Assembly (NCBI GenBank): GCA_964355565.1
Contig: CAYHDJ010000002.1
Coordinates: 1-64,000, forward strand
Source of the DNA: Azoamicus sp964355565
Lineage (GTDB): Bacteria; Pseudomonadota; Gammaproteobacteria; UBA6186; Azoamicaceae
DNA: 64,000 bases
Reading direction: 5' to 3'
Both the position numbers and the translations under genes were made by a program. Positions 34,699-42,340 of this stretch are shown in pieces (positions within the stretch are counted from its first letter, which is position 1; each line of letters opens with the position of its first letter). The notes beneath the pieces were generated by a model. That model was not told where the DNA came from. It ran no database searches and worked only from the letters and a program-made list of their open reading frames with translations.

Positions 34699-35943
34699 TC
34701 AAATTCGCCACTTGCGCATAAATCTTCTTATTAATGGACCAATAGTGACACCCTGCACCATCATTGAAAATATAACAACAGCATAAGTTATAGCTACTAA
34801 AAAATCATGATAAACACTTTCAATACTTAAAGCAAGCGCAATTGATATTCCACCCCTTAATCCTCCCCATGTTAAAATAAGAGCTAACTCAAAATTAAAA
34901 AACTTAAATCTAGCTAATAAAATAACAGGTATTAAAATACTTAATAATCTAGCAAATATCGTTATAAATATAACGCCTATTGACGCAAATGTAGTATATA
35001 AATCAAATCGTATTCCCATAAACTCTAATCCTATCAAAACAAATAATATAGCATTCAACACTTCATCTAAAAGTTCCCAAAATGATGCTAACCTTAGAAC
35101 AGTTTCATCACTCATATTATTATTTTTTATAGAATTACCAATAAACAACCCAGCAGTAGCCATACATATAGGCCCAGAAACACCTAAAATAGAATGCGAT
35201 AAAGTGTACCCGCCAGATACAATAGCTAAAGTTATAACTATTGCAACTTCAGAATCATCTATATCAGCTAATACCTTTGCAGAAAAAAAACCAATAATAA
35301 GTCCTAAAAATAATCCACCAATTCCCTGCTTAAAAAAATAAAATATAACAGCATCAAATGCTAGTACATTTCTCAATTCAGATGTTAAAGATAACGTAAC
35401 AAAAAACAGAACTAATCCCATGCCATCATTAAATAGAGCCTCGCCAGCTATTTTTAATTCTAAAGATCTAGGCGCTTTTATATTCTTTAACACACCCAAG
35501 ACAGCTATAGGATCAGTAGGAGAAATTAACGCTCCAAAAACAAAACAATAATAAAAAGGTACATTTATACATAAAAATTGCGTTAACCAATAAACAGTAT
35601 ATCCAACAAAAAAGGCTGAAAACAAAACACTAACAGTTGCTAACCATGTAATCAAAACTTTATATCTTGACAACTCAATGATATTAACATGCAATGATCC
35701 AGCAAATAACAAAAAACTCAACATTCCATGTAAAAAAGTTTCATTAAATTTAACATCATTCAATAATAATTTAATATATTCAAAATTTAACCCAATTTTA
35801 CCGCCTACAACTATTACTAAAGACAAAGATAATGTTATAGAAGTTATTCCAATAGATTTAGGTAATTTAATATAACGATAGTTAATATAGCTAGAAATTG
35901 CAGTTAAAGAAACTAATATACCTACAACCTCAGGGCCAAGCAT
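34699..35943 (-). CDS. Sodium/proton antiporter, CPA1 (NhaP-like)
   Basis: This membrane protein has 414 residues and about twelve helices. FGALISPTDPIAVLGVLK (about 141-158) is the unwound-helix TDP motif of CPA1 exchangers, and AGEALFNDGMGLVLFF (about 171-186) holds the ND ion-binding pair. WGGLRGGISIALALS is near residue 360. The long regulatory C-terminus of many homologues is missing. It may link the proton gradient made by the bc1 complex to sodium or pH balance. It lies downstream of no obvious operon partner; the permease follows on the same strand. Confidence 0.85.
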   Translation of the reverse strand: MLGPEVVGILVSLTAISSYINYRYIKLPKSIGITSITLSLSLVIVVGGKIGLNFEYIKLLLNDVKFNETFLHGMLSFLLFAGSLHVNIIELSRYKVLITWLATVSVLFSAFFVGYTVYWLTQFLCINVPFYYCFVFGALISPTDPIAVLGVLKNIKAPRSLELKIAGEALFNDGMGLVLFFVTLSLTSELRNVLAFDAVIFYFFKQGIGGLFLGLIIGFFSAKVLADIDDSEVAIVITLAIVSGGYTLSHSILGVSGPICMATAGLFIGNSIKNNNMSDETVLRLASFWELLDEVLNAILFVLIGLEFMGIRFDLYTTFASIGVIFITIFARLLSILIPVILLARFKFFNFELALILTWGGLRGGISIALALSIESVYHDFLVAITYAVVIFSMMVQGVTIGPLIRRFMRKWRI

Positions 35944-36030
35944 ATAATTCTCCTAAAAAAAAGAATAACAATAAAAAATATTCTATATTAAATAAAGCTT
36001 ATTAAAAACAACATATAAAAATTTATTTAT

Positions 36031-36059
36031 TTTTCATAATACTACTTGTATTTTATAAT
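36031..36059 (+). promoter_or_regulatory. Sigma-70-type promoter of tRNA-fMet and nusA-infB
   Basis: TTTTCA (36031-36036) and TATAAT (36054-36059) are spaced by 17 bases. A start near 36066 would lie 18 bases before tRNA-fMet. nusA follows the tRNA by 67 bases without another clear promoter, so the transcript may be shared, as in the E. coli metY-nusA-infB operon. Confidence 0.5.
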
Positions 36060-36083
36060 ATTTATTATTAAAATAACGACAAT

Positions 36084-36157
36084 CGCGGGGTGGAGCAGTT
36101 TGGCAGCTCGTCGGGCTCATAACCCGAAGGTCACAGGTTCAAATCCTGTCCCCGCAA
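36084..36157 (+). tRNA. Initiator tRNA-fMet (CAU)
   Basis: The sequence is close to E. coli tRNA-fMet. The first base C1 is mismatched with A72 (5' CGCGGGG, 3' CCCCGCA plus A73), the mark of an initiator. The anticodon stem CGGG/CCCG with three G-C pairs closes the loop CTCATAA, giving CAT. The T arm is ACAGG-TTCAAAT-CCTGT. CCA is not encoded. Its place before nusA-infB resembles E. coli metY. Confidence 0.96.
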
Positions 36158-36224
36158 AATTTTTGACTACATGATTATAAAATGCATCTAAATACGCACA
36201 TTTTTTGATTACGAGACAAACTTA

Positions 36225-37265
36225 ATGAATAAAAAAATTCCACTAAAATCGATAGTCAATAGTGTTTCAAATGAAAAAGGTATTTCAAAAGAAATAATTT
36301 TCGATGCAATAAAAGAAGCTATATTATTCGCAACAAAAAAAAAATACAAAATGCTAAATGTAGAAACCACTCTCGATCAAGACACAGGTTCATATAAAAC
36401 TTATGCCATATATAATGTAACAGATGATATTCAAATTTATAACCCATTCCAAGACATACCACTTACACAAGCTAAAAAATACAATCCAAATATAGAAATC
36501 GGTGGCACAATTAAAAAAGAAATAGAATCAATAACTTTTGGTAGAATAGATGCTCAAATTGCTAAGCACATTATAATAAAAAGAGTAAAAAACGCAGAAA
36601 AAGACCTAACAACAAAAGATTTTTATAAAAATCGTGGCAAAATATTAATTGGCATAGTTAAAAAAATAACAGATGAAGAGATAATTATAGCACTAAATAA
36701 TAATAAAGAAGGCATAATTAAAAAATTAGACTTAATTCCAACTGATATGTTCAAGTCAGGCGACAAAATAAAAGCATGCCTCATAGATACAACCAACCAT
36801 GACACAGAATTAAAACTTAGTCGAATATCAAATGATATGTTAATAGAATTACTAAAAATAGAAGTTCCTGAAATAAAATCAGGGTTAATTGAAATAAAAG
36901 ACATTGTAAGAAACCCAGGTATTAGATCAAAAATATCAATAAAATCAAATACAAAAAATACAGATCCAATAAGAACATGCATTGGACACAGAGGTATAAG
37001 AATACAAAACATATCACAAGAGTTATGTGGAGAAAAAATAGATATAATAAAGTGGGACAAAAACATTTTTCAATATATAGTAAATGTATTTTATCCAATA
37101 GAAATAAAATCAATAGAAATAGACGAAAAAATTAAACTAATCAATATATCTGTGCTAAAAGAACACCTATCAAAAATAATAGGCAAACATGGTCAAAATA
37201 CAAAACTAATTACTAGACTAATAAAATGGAATTTAAACATAAATGAATTTTTAAAGGAAAAATAA
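36225..37265 (+). CDS. nusA: Transcription termination/antitermination factor NusA, lacking C-terminal repeats
   Basis: NusA binds RNA polymerase and nascent RNA to modulate pausing and termination. The 346 residues contain the N-terminal polymerase-binding domain, an S1 domain (GKILIGIVKKITDEEIIIAL, about 138-157) and the KH domains (CIGHRGIRIQNISQELCGEKIDII and IIGKHGQNTKLITRLI, read in pieces). The two C-terminal acidic repeats of E. coli NusA (495 residues), which bind the alpha C-terminal domain and lambda N, are absent. rimP, normally upstream, is missing. infB follows after 6 bases. Confidence 0.93.
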   Translation: MNKKIPLKSIVNSVSNEKGISKEIIFDAIKEAILFATKKKYKMLNVETTLDQDTGSYKTYAIYNVTDDIQIYNPFQDIPLTQAKKYNPNIEIGGTIKKEIESITFGRIDAQIAKHIIIKRVKNAEKDLTTKDFYKNRGKILIGIVKKITDEEIIIALNNNKEGIIKKLDLIPTDMFKSGDKIKACLIDTTNHDTELKLSRISNDMLIELLKIEVPEIKSGLIEIKDIVRNPGIRSKISIKSNTKNTDPIRTCIGHRGIRIQNISQELCGEKIDIIKWDKNIFQYIVNVFYPIEIKSIEIDEKIKLINISVLKEHLSKIIGKHGQNTKLITRLIKWNLNINEFLKEK

Positions 37266-37271
37266 ACGCAT

Positions 37272-38774
37272 ATGCACAACAAAGAAACGATAAATACTCG
37301 TCCACCAATAATAACAGTAGCTGGACACATTGATCACGGAAAAACTACACTACTAAATTATATAAGGCAAATTAAAAATCCAGAAAAAGAATATGGTGGA
37401 ATAACACAACATATTCATGCTTACAACATTCAAACGCCATACGGAAATATGACTTTAATAGACACGCCAGGACATTTTGCTTTTAATTCAATAAGAATAA
37501 ATAGCATACAACACACAGACATAATGTTGTTGGTTGTATCAATAGATGATGGAATTAAACCACAAACTATTGAATCTATAGAAACAGCAAAAAAATATAA
37601 TATACCAATAATAGTGGCAATAAACAAAATAGACAAACACGAATCAGAAAATAAAAAAGATAAAATAATAAATGATTTAGTAAAATTTAATTTGATACCA
37701 GAAACATGGGGCGGAGATGCGTTCTTTTCATTTATATCAGCAAAAACTGGTGAAGGCATAACAAGTTTACTAGAAAATATACATATTCAATCAGAAATGT
37801 TAAATTTAAAAGCTAATTTGGACGTGCCTGGTGAAGGCATTATTTTAGATAATACAATAGATAATAAAAAGGGCACTCTAACTTCACTAATATTATTAAA
37901 AGGCAAATTAAAAAAAGGCGATATAATAAAAACAAGCACAGAATATGGAAAGGTAAAATTAATAACAGATGGTAATAAAATAATACATACAGCTACTCCA
38001 TCTATGTACATTCAAGTAACAGGCCTTCAAAGTAATCAAAAAATAGGCGACCATTTCATAGTTGCTGAGAAAAATGCAAAAAAACATATATCATATGAAA
38101 AAAACACGCCAGACATAGATATCAAAAAAACAAACATAGAAGATTTAATGAAAAAATTAATGAGCAACGATGAAAAAAAAATAAATTTAATAATAAAAGC
38201 TGACGTGCAAGGATCTATACATGCATTAAAAGACTCAATAACAAACTTATCAACCACTAACATAAAAATTAATATAATAAAAATAGGCATCGGCACAATA
38301 AATAAATCAGATATTGATTTAGCAGTCACAACTAAATCAATATTGATTGGGTTTAACATAAAAGCAAATCACCAAATAATTAAATTATCCAAAACAAATA
38401 ATATTAAAATTAATATATTTAATGTAATTTATGATGTACTGGATCATATAAATGAGTTAGTGCAAAAATTACTACTTCAAGATCAAAAAGAAACCGTCAT
38501 AGGCACAGCTGAAGTTAAAAAAATATTCAACCAAGACTTAAAAATAGTTATAGCTGGATGTGTCATAGTACAAGGTAAAATTAAACAAAACGCTATTATT
38601 AAAATATTTAGAAAAAATAATTTAGTTTATAAAGGTTCTATACAATCAATAAAGGTATTTAAAAACACAGTCCACGAAGTGTCAACAGGTACTGAATGTG
38701 GAATAAGCATAAAAGATTATAATAACATACAAATAAATGATAAAATTAAAGCATATTCAAACTCTCAAGACTAA
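37272..38774 (+). CDS. infB: Translation initiation factor IF-2, minimal form
   Basis: IF-2 brings fMet-tRNA to the small subunit. The 500 residues begin almost directly with the G domain: RPPIITVAGHIDHGKTTLLN (about 11-30), DTPGHFAFNSIR and NKIDK. The usual GHVDHGKT reads GHIDHGKT. Domains II to IV follow, including ADVQGSIHALKDSI and the C-terminal fMet-binding barrel (GTAEVKKIFN, CGISIKDYNNI). The long N-terminal region of E. coli IF-2 (890 residues) is missing. Initiator tRNA is encoded just upstream. Confidence 0.95.
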   Translation: MHNKETINTRPPIITVAGHIDHGKTTLLNYIRQIKNPEKEYGGITQHIHAYNIQTPYGNMTLIDTPGHFAFNSIRINSIQHTDIMLLVVSIDDGIKPQTIESIETAKKYNIPIIVAINKIDKHESENKKDKIINDLVKFNLIPETWGGDAFFSFISAKTGEGITSLLENIHIQSEMLNLKANLDVPGEGIILDNTIDNKKGTLTSLILLKGKLKKGDIIKTSTEYGKVKLITDGNKIIHTATPSMYIQVTGLQSNQKIGDHFIVAEKNAKKHISYEKNTPDIDIKKTNIEDLMKKLMSNDEKKINLIIKADVQGSIHALKDSITNLSTTNIKINIIKIGIGTINKSDIDLAVTTKSILIGFNIKANHQIIKLSKTNNIKINIFNVIYDVLDHINELVQKLLLQDQKETVIGTAEVKKIFNQDLKIVIAGCVIVQGKIKQNAIIKIFRKNNLVYKGSIQSIKVFKNTVHEVSTGTECGISIKDYNNIQINDKIKAYSNSQD

Positions 38775-38776
38775 AC

Positions 38777-38850
38777 TATACCTGAGAGGAATCGAACCTC
38801 CATCTATTAAATTCGGAATTTAATGCTTTATCCAATTAAGCTACAGGTAC
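38777..38850 (-). tRNA. tRNA-Arg (CCG)
   Basis: On the minus strand the acceptor strands are GTACCTG (from 38850) and CAGGTAT (to 38778), with discriminator A. The anticodon stem TTAAA/TTTAA closes TTCCGAA, giving anticodon CCG for CGG codons. The all-A/T anticodon stem is unusual. The T arm is GGAGG-TTCGATT-CCTCT. CCA is not encoded. It lies 2 bases after infB, on the opposite strand. Confidence 0.92.
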
Positions 38851-38856
38851 AAAGTA

Positions 38857-39099
38857 TTACTTAAAATGATCCTTGCTACAATAAAACTTACCATCATTTG
38901 TATATGCTTCATCTTTAGACATATAAATACCACATTTATCACATTGTAACATTTTAACAGCGATGTCTGAAACATTTTTGTCTTGTAAATCTCTTTTTTT
39001 TTTTAAATAAAAAAATAAAAAATTCACACAAGACGTAAGTGCTTGAACAACAAACAATACAAACAACATATAAATAATTGCTTTTATAACACCAATCAT
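38857..39099 (-). CDS. PP0621-like membrane protein with zinc-finger-like tail
   Basis: This 80-residue protein starts at MIGVIKAIIYM, supported by GGAG 5 bases upstream of the ATG; the longer frame from 39264 runs into fmdB. A hydrophobic helix covers about residues 5-25, followed by a charged linker. The C-terminal QCDKCGIYMSKDEAY and FYCSKDH give a CxxC...CxxxH pattern that may bind metal. This layout resembles the PP0621 family of uncharacterised gammaproteobacterial proteins. Function is unknown. It is divergent from the FmdB-like gene. Confidence 0.65.
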   Translation of the reverse strand: MIGVIKAIIYMLFVLFVVQALTSCVNFLFFYLKKKRDLQDKNVSDIAVKMLQCDKCGIYMSKDEAYTNDGKFYCSKDHFK

Positions 39100-39170
39100 A
39101 AAAACTCCAAAACTAGAAAAAAATATTAAAATATAATAGAATAATAGCAAAATAACAAAAAGAAATATAT

Positions 39171-39371
39171 ATGCCAATATATGAATATCTATGTGAACAA
39201 TGCAATTACATAATGGAAAGACTAGAAAAAATGACCAATGATAATAAAAACAAAACATGTCCAAAATGTAAATCTGATAAATTTAAAAAAATAATGTCAG
39301 CATCTAATTTTAGTTTAAAAGGCAAAGGATGGTATAAAACAGACTACAAAAAAATTTCAGAAGAAATTTAA
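39171..39371 (+). CDS. FmdB-family small zinc-ribbon protein
   Basis: This 66-residue protein starts MPIYEYLCEQCNYIMERL, the FmdB signature, and has a second pair CPKC (about 31-34), giving a CxxC...CxxC zinc ribbon. SASNFSLKGKGWYKTDYK is the typical end. FmdB-like proteins were named as putative regulators of formamidase genes, but their real role is unclear. The gene ends 8 bases before convergent prmC. Confidence 0.85.
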   Translation: MPIYEYLCEQCNYIMERLEKMTNDNKNKTCPKCKSDKFKKIMSASNFSLKGKGWYKTDYKKISEEI

Positions 39372-39379
39372 CAAAATCA

Positions 39380-40039
39380 CTACTTTTCTCCAACAGTTAT
39401 CCTGTTAATTCCAAGCATATCATTATAGGTATAAACATTAACAAAACCAGCAATCATCATAGCTTGTCTTATATCTTTAGCTTGACAATATCCATGTTCT
39501 AAAATAACGAAACTATTTTTATCAATAGAATCAAAAGTTTTATTTACTAATAAAAATAAACCACTAAGGCCAGAACACCCAGAAACCAATGCATCCTTAC
39601 ACTCAAAAGAAAACTCATCAAAAAAAAACTTAAAATCGCTAAAAGATAAGTATGGTGGATTACAAACAAACAAATTAAAATTTTTAAAAGAGAGCAATAA
39701 AAAATACCAATCACACTGAACAACATAAAAATCTTTATTTTTTAAAAAAAAATAATTTTTATAAAATAAAAAAATTGCATAATTTTTTATATCAAGACTT
39801 AAAATACTTAAATTAACAAAATTAAAAAAAAGGCAACTTAAAATCCCAGATCCACATCCAACCTCCAACACCACCAGATTTTCAAAATCAAAAAAATTAC
39901 GTACAATGCAAAAAAAAACACCACTCTCACTACGAGGTAATAATATAGGAAAAGCGACAAAATAACAACTAATAAAAAAAAATCTATGCCCAAACAAAAA
40001 ATTCAAATTAAAAAAAAACACTAATCTATAAAAAATCAT
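39380..40039 (-). CDS. prmC: Release factor glutamine methyltransferase PrmC, N-terminal domain missing
   Basis: PrmC methylates the Gln of the GGQ loop in release factors. The 219 residues align with E. coli PrmC (277) only from about its residue 80: LPRSESGVFF corresponds to IPRPDTECLV, LEVGCGSGILSCLF is the SAM motif, and CNPPYLSF the NPPY catalytic motif. The N-terminal helical domain that grips the release factor is absent. A start further upstream is impossible because prfA ends 3 bases away. The substrate RF1 is the upstream gene. Confidence 0.88.
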   Translation of the reverse strand: MIFYRLVFFFNLNFLFGHRFFFISCYFVAFPILLPRSESGVFFCIVRNFFDFENLVVLEVGCGSGILSCLFFNFVNLSILSLDIKNYAIFLFYKNYFFLKNKDFYVVQCDWYFLLLSFKNFNLFVCNPPYLSFSDFKFFFDEFSFECKDALVSGCSGLSGLFLLVNKTFDSIDKNSFVILEHGYCQAKDIRQAMMIAGFVNVYTYNDMLGINRITVGEK

Positions 40040-40042
40040 AAA

Positions 40043-41083
40043 CTATTTTAATTGATCTAATAACAACCATAATTTTCCAGACATGATATCACTCAATTTA
40101 TGTACAGTGAAATTATTTCTATGATCAGTAATCCTATTGGAATTATAATTATATGTTCGTATTTTCTCAGATCTAATGCCAGTCCCCACTAAACGCTTTC
40201 TATAATCATCAATTTCATACTTTTGTTTATTTTTTTCAAAAATTAACAACCTAGATTTTAATAAAGATAACGCTTTTTGTTTATTCTTATGCTGAGATCG
40301 TTCGTCTTGACACTCAGCAACTATACCACTAGGTTTATGTGTCACTCTAACAGCAGAGTCAGTTACATTAACGTGTTGTCCACCAGCTCCGCTAGCCCTA
40401 TAAGTATCAATTCTCAATTCACTAGGCTCTATAACAACATCATCAACTAATTCTAATTCAGGAAGTATAGCAATACTGCATGTAGAAGTATGTATCCTAC
40501 CACGAGTCTCAGTTTTAGGCACTCTCTGAACTCTATGTACACCTGACTCATTCTTCATATTTTCAAATACACCTATGCCCAATACTCGTAAAATTATTTC
40601 TTTATAGCCACCACAATTACCATAGCTAAAACTCATCACCTCAACACGCCAATCTTTATGCAAAAAATAATTAAAATACATCTTAAATAAATCTTCAGCA
40701 AAAATAGCAGATTCATCTCCACCAGTAGCAGCTCTAATCTCAATAAAAATATTATTAATATTCTCATTTTTGGGCGTAAAAAAATCATTAATTTCAGACT
40801 CTAATATTAGTTTCTTTTCTTCCAATAACCTTGCTTCAACTATAGCCATACGACGCATATCATAATCATCATCAATTAATAACGATTGAATATTAATGAT
40901 GTCTTTGCAAATCTGATTGTATTTAATAAAACGCAAAACAATATTTTTCAATGAAGAATATTCTTTTGAGAGATCTAAAAACGCACCACTATCGCCTAAT
41001 ATATCAGATTCAGACAATTTTTGCTCTATAAAATTATACCTAATTAAAATTTTCTCTAATTTGTCTAAAGTAATAGAATCCAT
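40043..41083 (-). CDS. prfA: Peptide chain release factor 1
   Basis: RF1 ends translation at UAA and UAG. It has 346 residues (E. coli 360). RVPKTETRGRIHTS contains the stop-reading PxT tripeptide as PKT (PAT in E. coli). GAGGQHVNVTDSAVRVTH holds the GGQ loop. I chose the start MDSITLDKLEK (41083), between the end of ung and domain 1. PrmC follows directly. UGA also serves as a stop here (ftsY, dnaX), so RF2 must be elsewhere. Confidence 0.95.
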   Translation of the reverse strand: MDSITLDKLEKILIRYNFIEQKLSESDILGDSGAFLDLSKEYSSLKNIVLRFIKYNQICKDIINIQSLLIDDDYDMRRMAIVEARLLEEKKLILESEINDFFTPKNENINNIFIEIRAATGGDESAIFAEDLFKMYFNYFLHKDWRVEVMSFSYGNCGGYKEIILRVLGIGVFENMKNESGVHRVQRVPKTETRGRIHTSTCSIAILPELELVDDVVIEPSELRIDTYRASGAGGQHVNVTDSAVRVTHKPSGIVAECQDERSQHKNKQKALSLLKSRLLIFEKNKQKYEIDDYRKRLVGTGIRSEKIRTYNYNSNRITDHRNNFTVHKLSDIMSGKLWLLLDQLK

Positions 41084-41088
41084 AATAA

Positions 41089-41757
41089 CTAATCTAAAAA
41101 CCAATTGATTTCTTTTTCTTTCAACATTTTTAAACTAAAATTAACTTTAGAAAAATGCCTAGATCCAAAAAAACCGTTTTTAGCAGACATTGGTGATGGG
41201 TGTGCGGCTGTAAATACAATGTTTTTATCAATATTTATAAACTCACTCTTTTCAAAAGCACTTCTTCCCCATAACAAAAAAATAACAGATCGTTCAGACT
41301 CAGACAATAATTTGATAACAAAATTAGTAAAAAACTCCCATCCAATATTAAAATGTGATCCAGGGCTGCCAGCCTCAACTGTTAAAACTGTATTTAATAA
41401 TAAAACACCCTGCCTTGCCCAATTAATTAAATTACCATATTTAGACGGTCTCAACCCCAAATCATCAAATAATTCTTTATAAATATTTAATAATGAACCA
41501 GGCAAACTACCACTAAAACTAGAAAAAGCTAACCCATGAGCCTGCCCATGATTGCAATATGGATCCTGTCCAATTATAACAACTCTAACCTTATCAAATG
41601 GTAAAACATTAAAACAAAAAAAAACTTCATCATTAGATGGATAGATAATTTTAGATTCACGCCTTAAATTAACAAATTGATATAAATCCTTAAAATAATT
41701 TTTTAAAAATTCATTATGTAATTTATAAGCCCATGATTTTTCTGTCAACTTAAACAC
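41089..41757 (-). CDS. ung: Uracil-DNA glycosylase
   Basis: Ung removes uracil from DNA. From the GTG at 41757 it has 222 residues (E. coli 229). GQDPYCNHGQAHGLAFS carries the catalytic Asp, GVLLLNTVLTVEAGSPGSH and LLWGRSAFEK follow, and HPSPMSAKNGFFGSRHF has the catalytic His. The longest frame, from an ATG at 41814, would put its first 14 codons inside tRNA-Leu, so I prefer GTG 41757 (or TTG 41748); this start is uncertain. Ung is notable because many reduced symbionts have lost base-excision repair. Confidence 0.9.
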   Translation of the reverse strand: MFKLTEKSWAYKLHNEFLKNYFKDLYQFVNLRRESKIIYPSNDEVFFCFNVLPFDKVRVVIIGQDPYCNHGQAHGLAFSSFSGSLPGSLLNIYKELFDDLGLRPSKYGNLINWARQGVLLLNTVLTVEAGSPGSHFNIGWEFFTNFVIKLLSESERSVIFLLWGRSAFEKSEFINIDKNIVFTAAHPSPMSAKNGFFGSRHFSKVNFSLKMLKEKEINWFLD

Positions 41758-41771
41758 AAAACAATTCCAAA

Positions 41772-41857
41772 TACCGAGAGAGAGACTCGAACTCTCACGA
41801 TTAATAAAAATCAATAGATTTTGAGTCTATCGTGTCTACCAGTTCCACCACCCCGGC
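41772..41857 (-). tRNA. tRNA-Leu (CAA)
   Basis: On the minus strand this class II tRNA has acceptor strands GCCGGGG and TCTCGGT (several G-U pairs) and discriminator A. The anticodon stem ATAGA/TCTAT closes CTCAAAA, giving anticodon CAA for TTG. A long variable arm and the T arm GAGAG-TTCGAGT-CTCTC follow. CCA is not encoded. The promoter-proximal part of ung begins about 14 bases downstream. Confidence 0.92.
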
Positions 41858-41989
41858 ATTAATACATAAATATATTAACATAAAAAACATTTATACACAA
41901 AAAAAAATAATTATACATAGTTTAACATAGAAAAAAAAAAAGCACTATTGTACAATAGTAGCTACACATTAAAAACTCAAAGGGCAAAA

Positions 41990-42340
41990 ATGCAAAGCAT
42001 ACTAGTATTATTATTGATACCAATTACATCACACGCCAATCAAAATACTAATGATTTAACAAATGGGTTAAGTTCTATATTGTTATTCATAGGACTATTT
42101 GTATTAATGTACTTAGTAATAATACGACCACAAACAAAAAAAGCTAAAGAACATAAAACATTACTAGACACCATCAAAATAAATGATGAAATAGTAACAA
42201 ATAGTGGCATACTTGGAAAAATACTAAAAATAACAGATCAATTTATAATAATAGAAATACAAGATAAGATAAGCATAATTATAAAAAAAGAATTTATATC
42301 AACATTAATGCCAAAAGGCACAATTAAAAACATAAAATGA
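41990..42340 (+). CDS. yajC: Sec accessory membrane protein YajC
   Basis: YajC associates with SecD-SecF. From MQSILVLLL it has 116 residues (E. coli 110). LSSILLFIGLFVLMYLVIIRPQTKKAKEH is recognised in pieces as the single helix followed by the RPQ motif. DEIVTNSGILGKI is the conserved soluble part. A hydrophobic N-terminus with SHA/N looks like a signal peptide, which is less usual. The stop overlaps the secD start (ATGA). Confidence 0.93.
   Translation: MQSILVLLLIPITSHANQNTNDLTNGLSSILLFIGLFVLMYLVIIRPQTKKAKEHKTLLDTIKINDEIVTNSGILGKILKITDQFIIIEIQDKISIIIKKEFISTLMPKGTIKNIK

Noticed and set aside
35944..36030. Extra tRNA or small RNA upstream of tRNA-fMet
   Set aside because: The stretch is A/T-rich without stems or tRNA arms; only promoter-like boxes are visible downstream of it.
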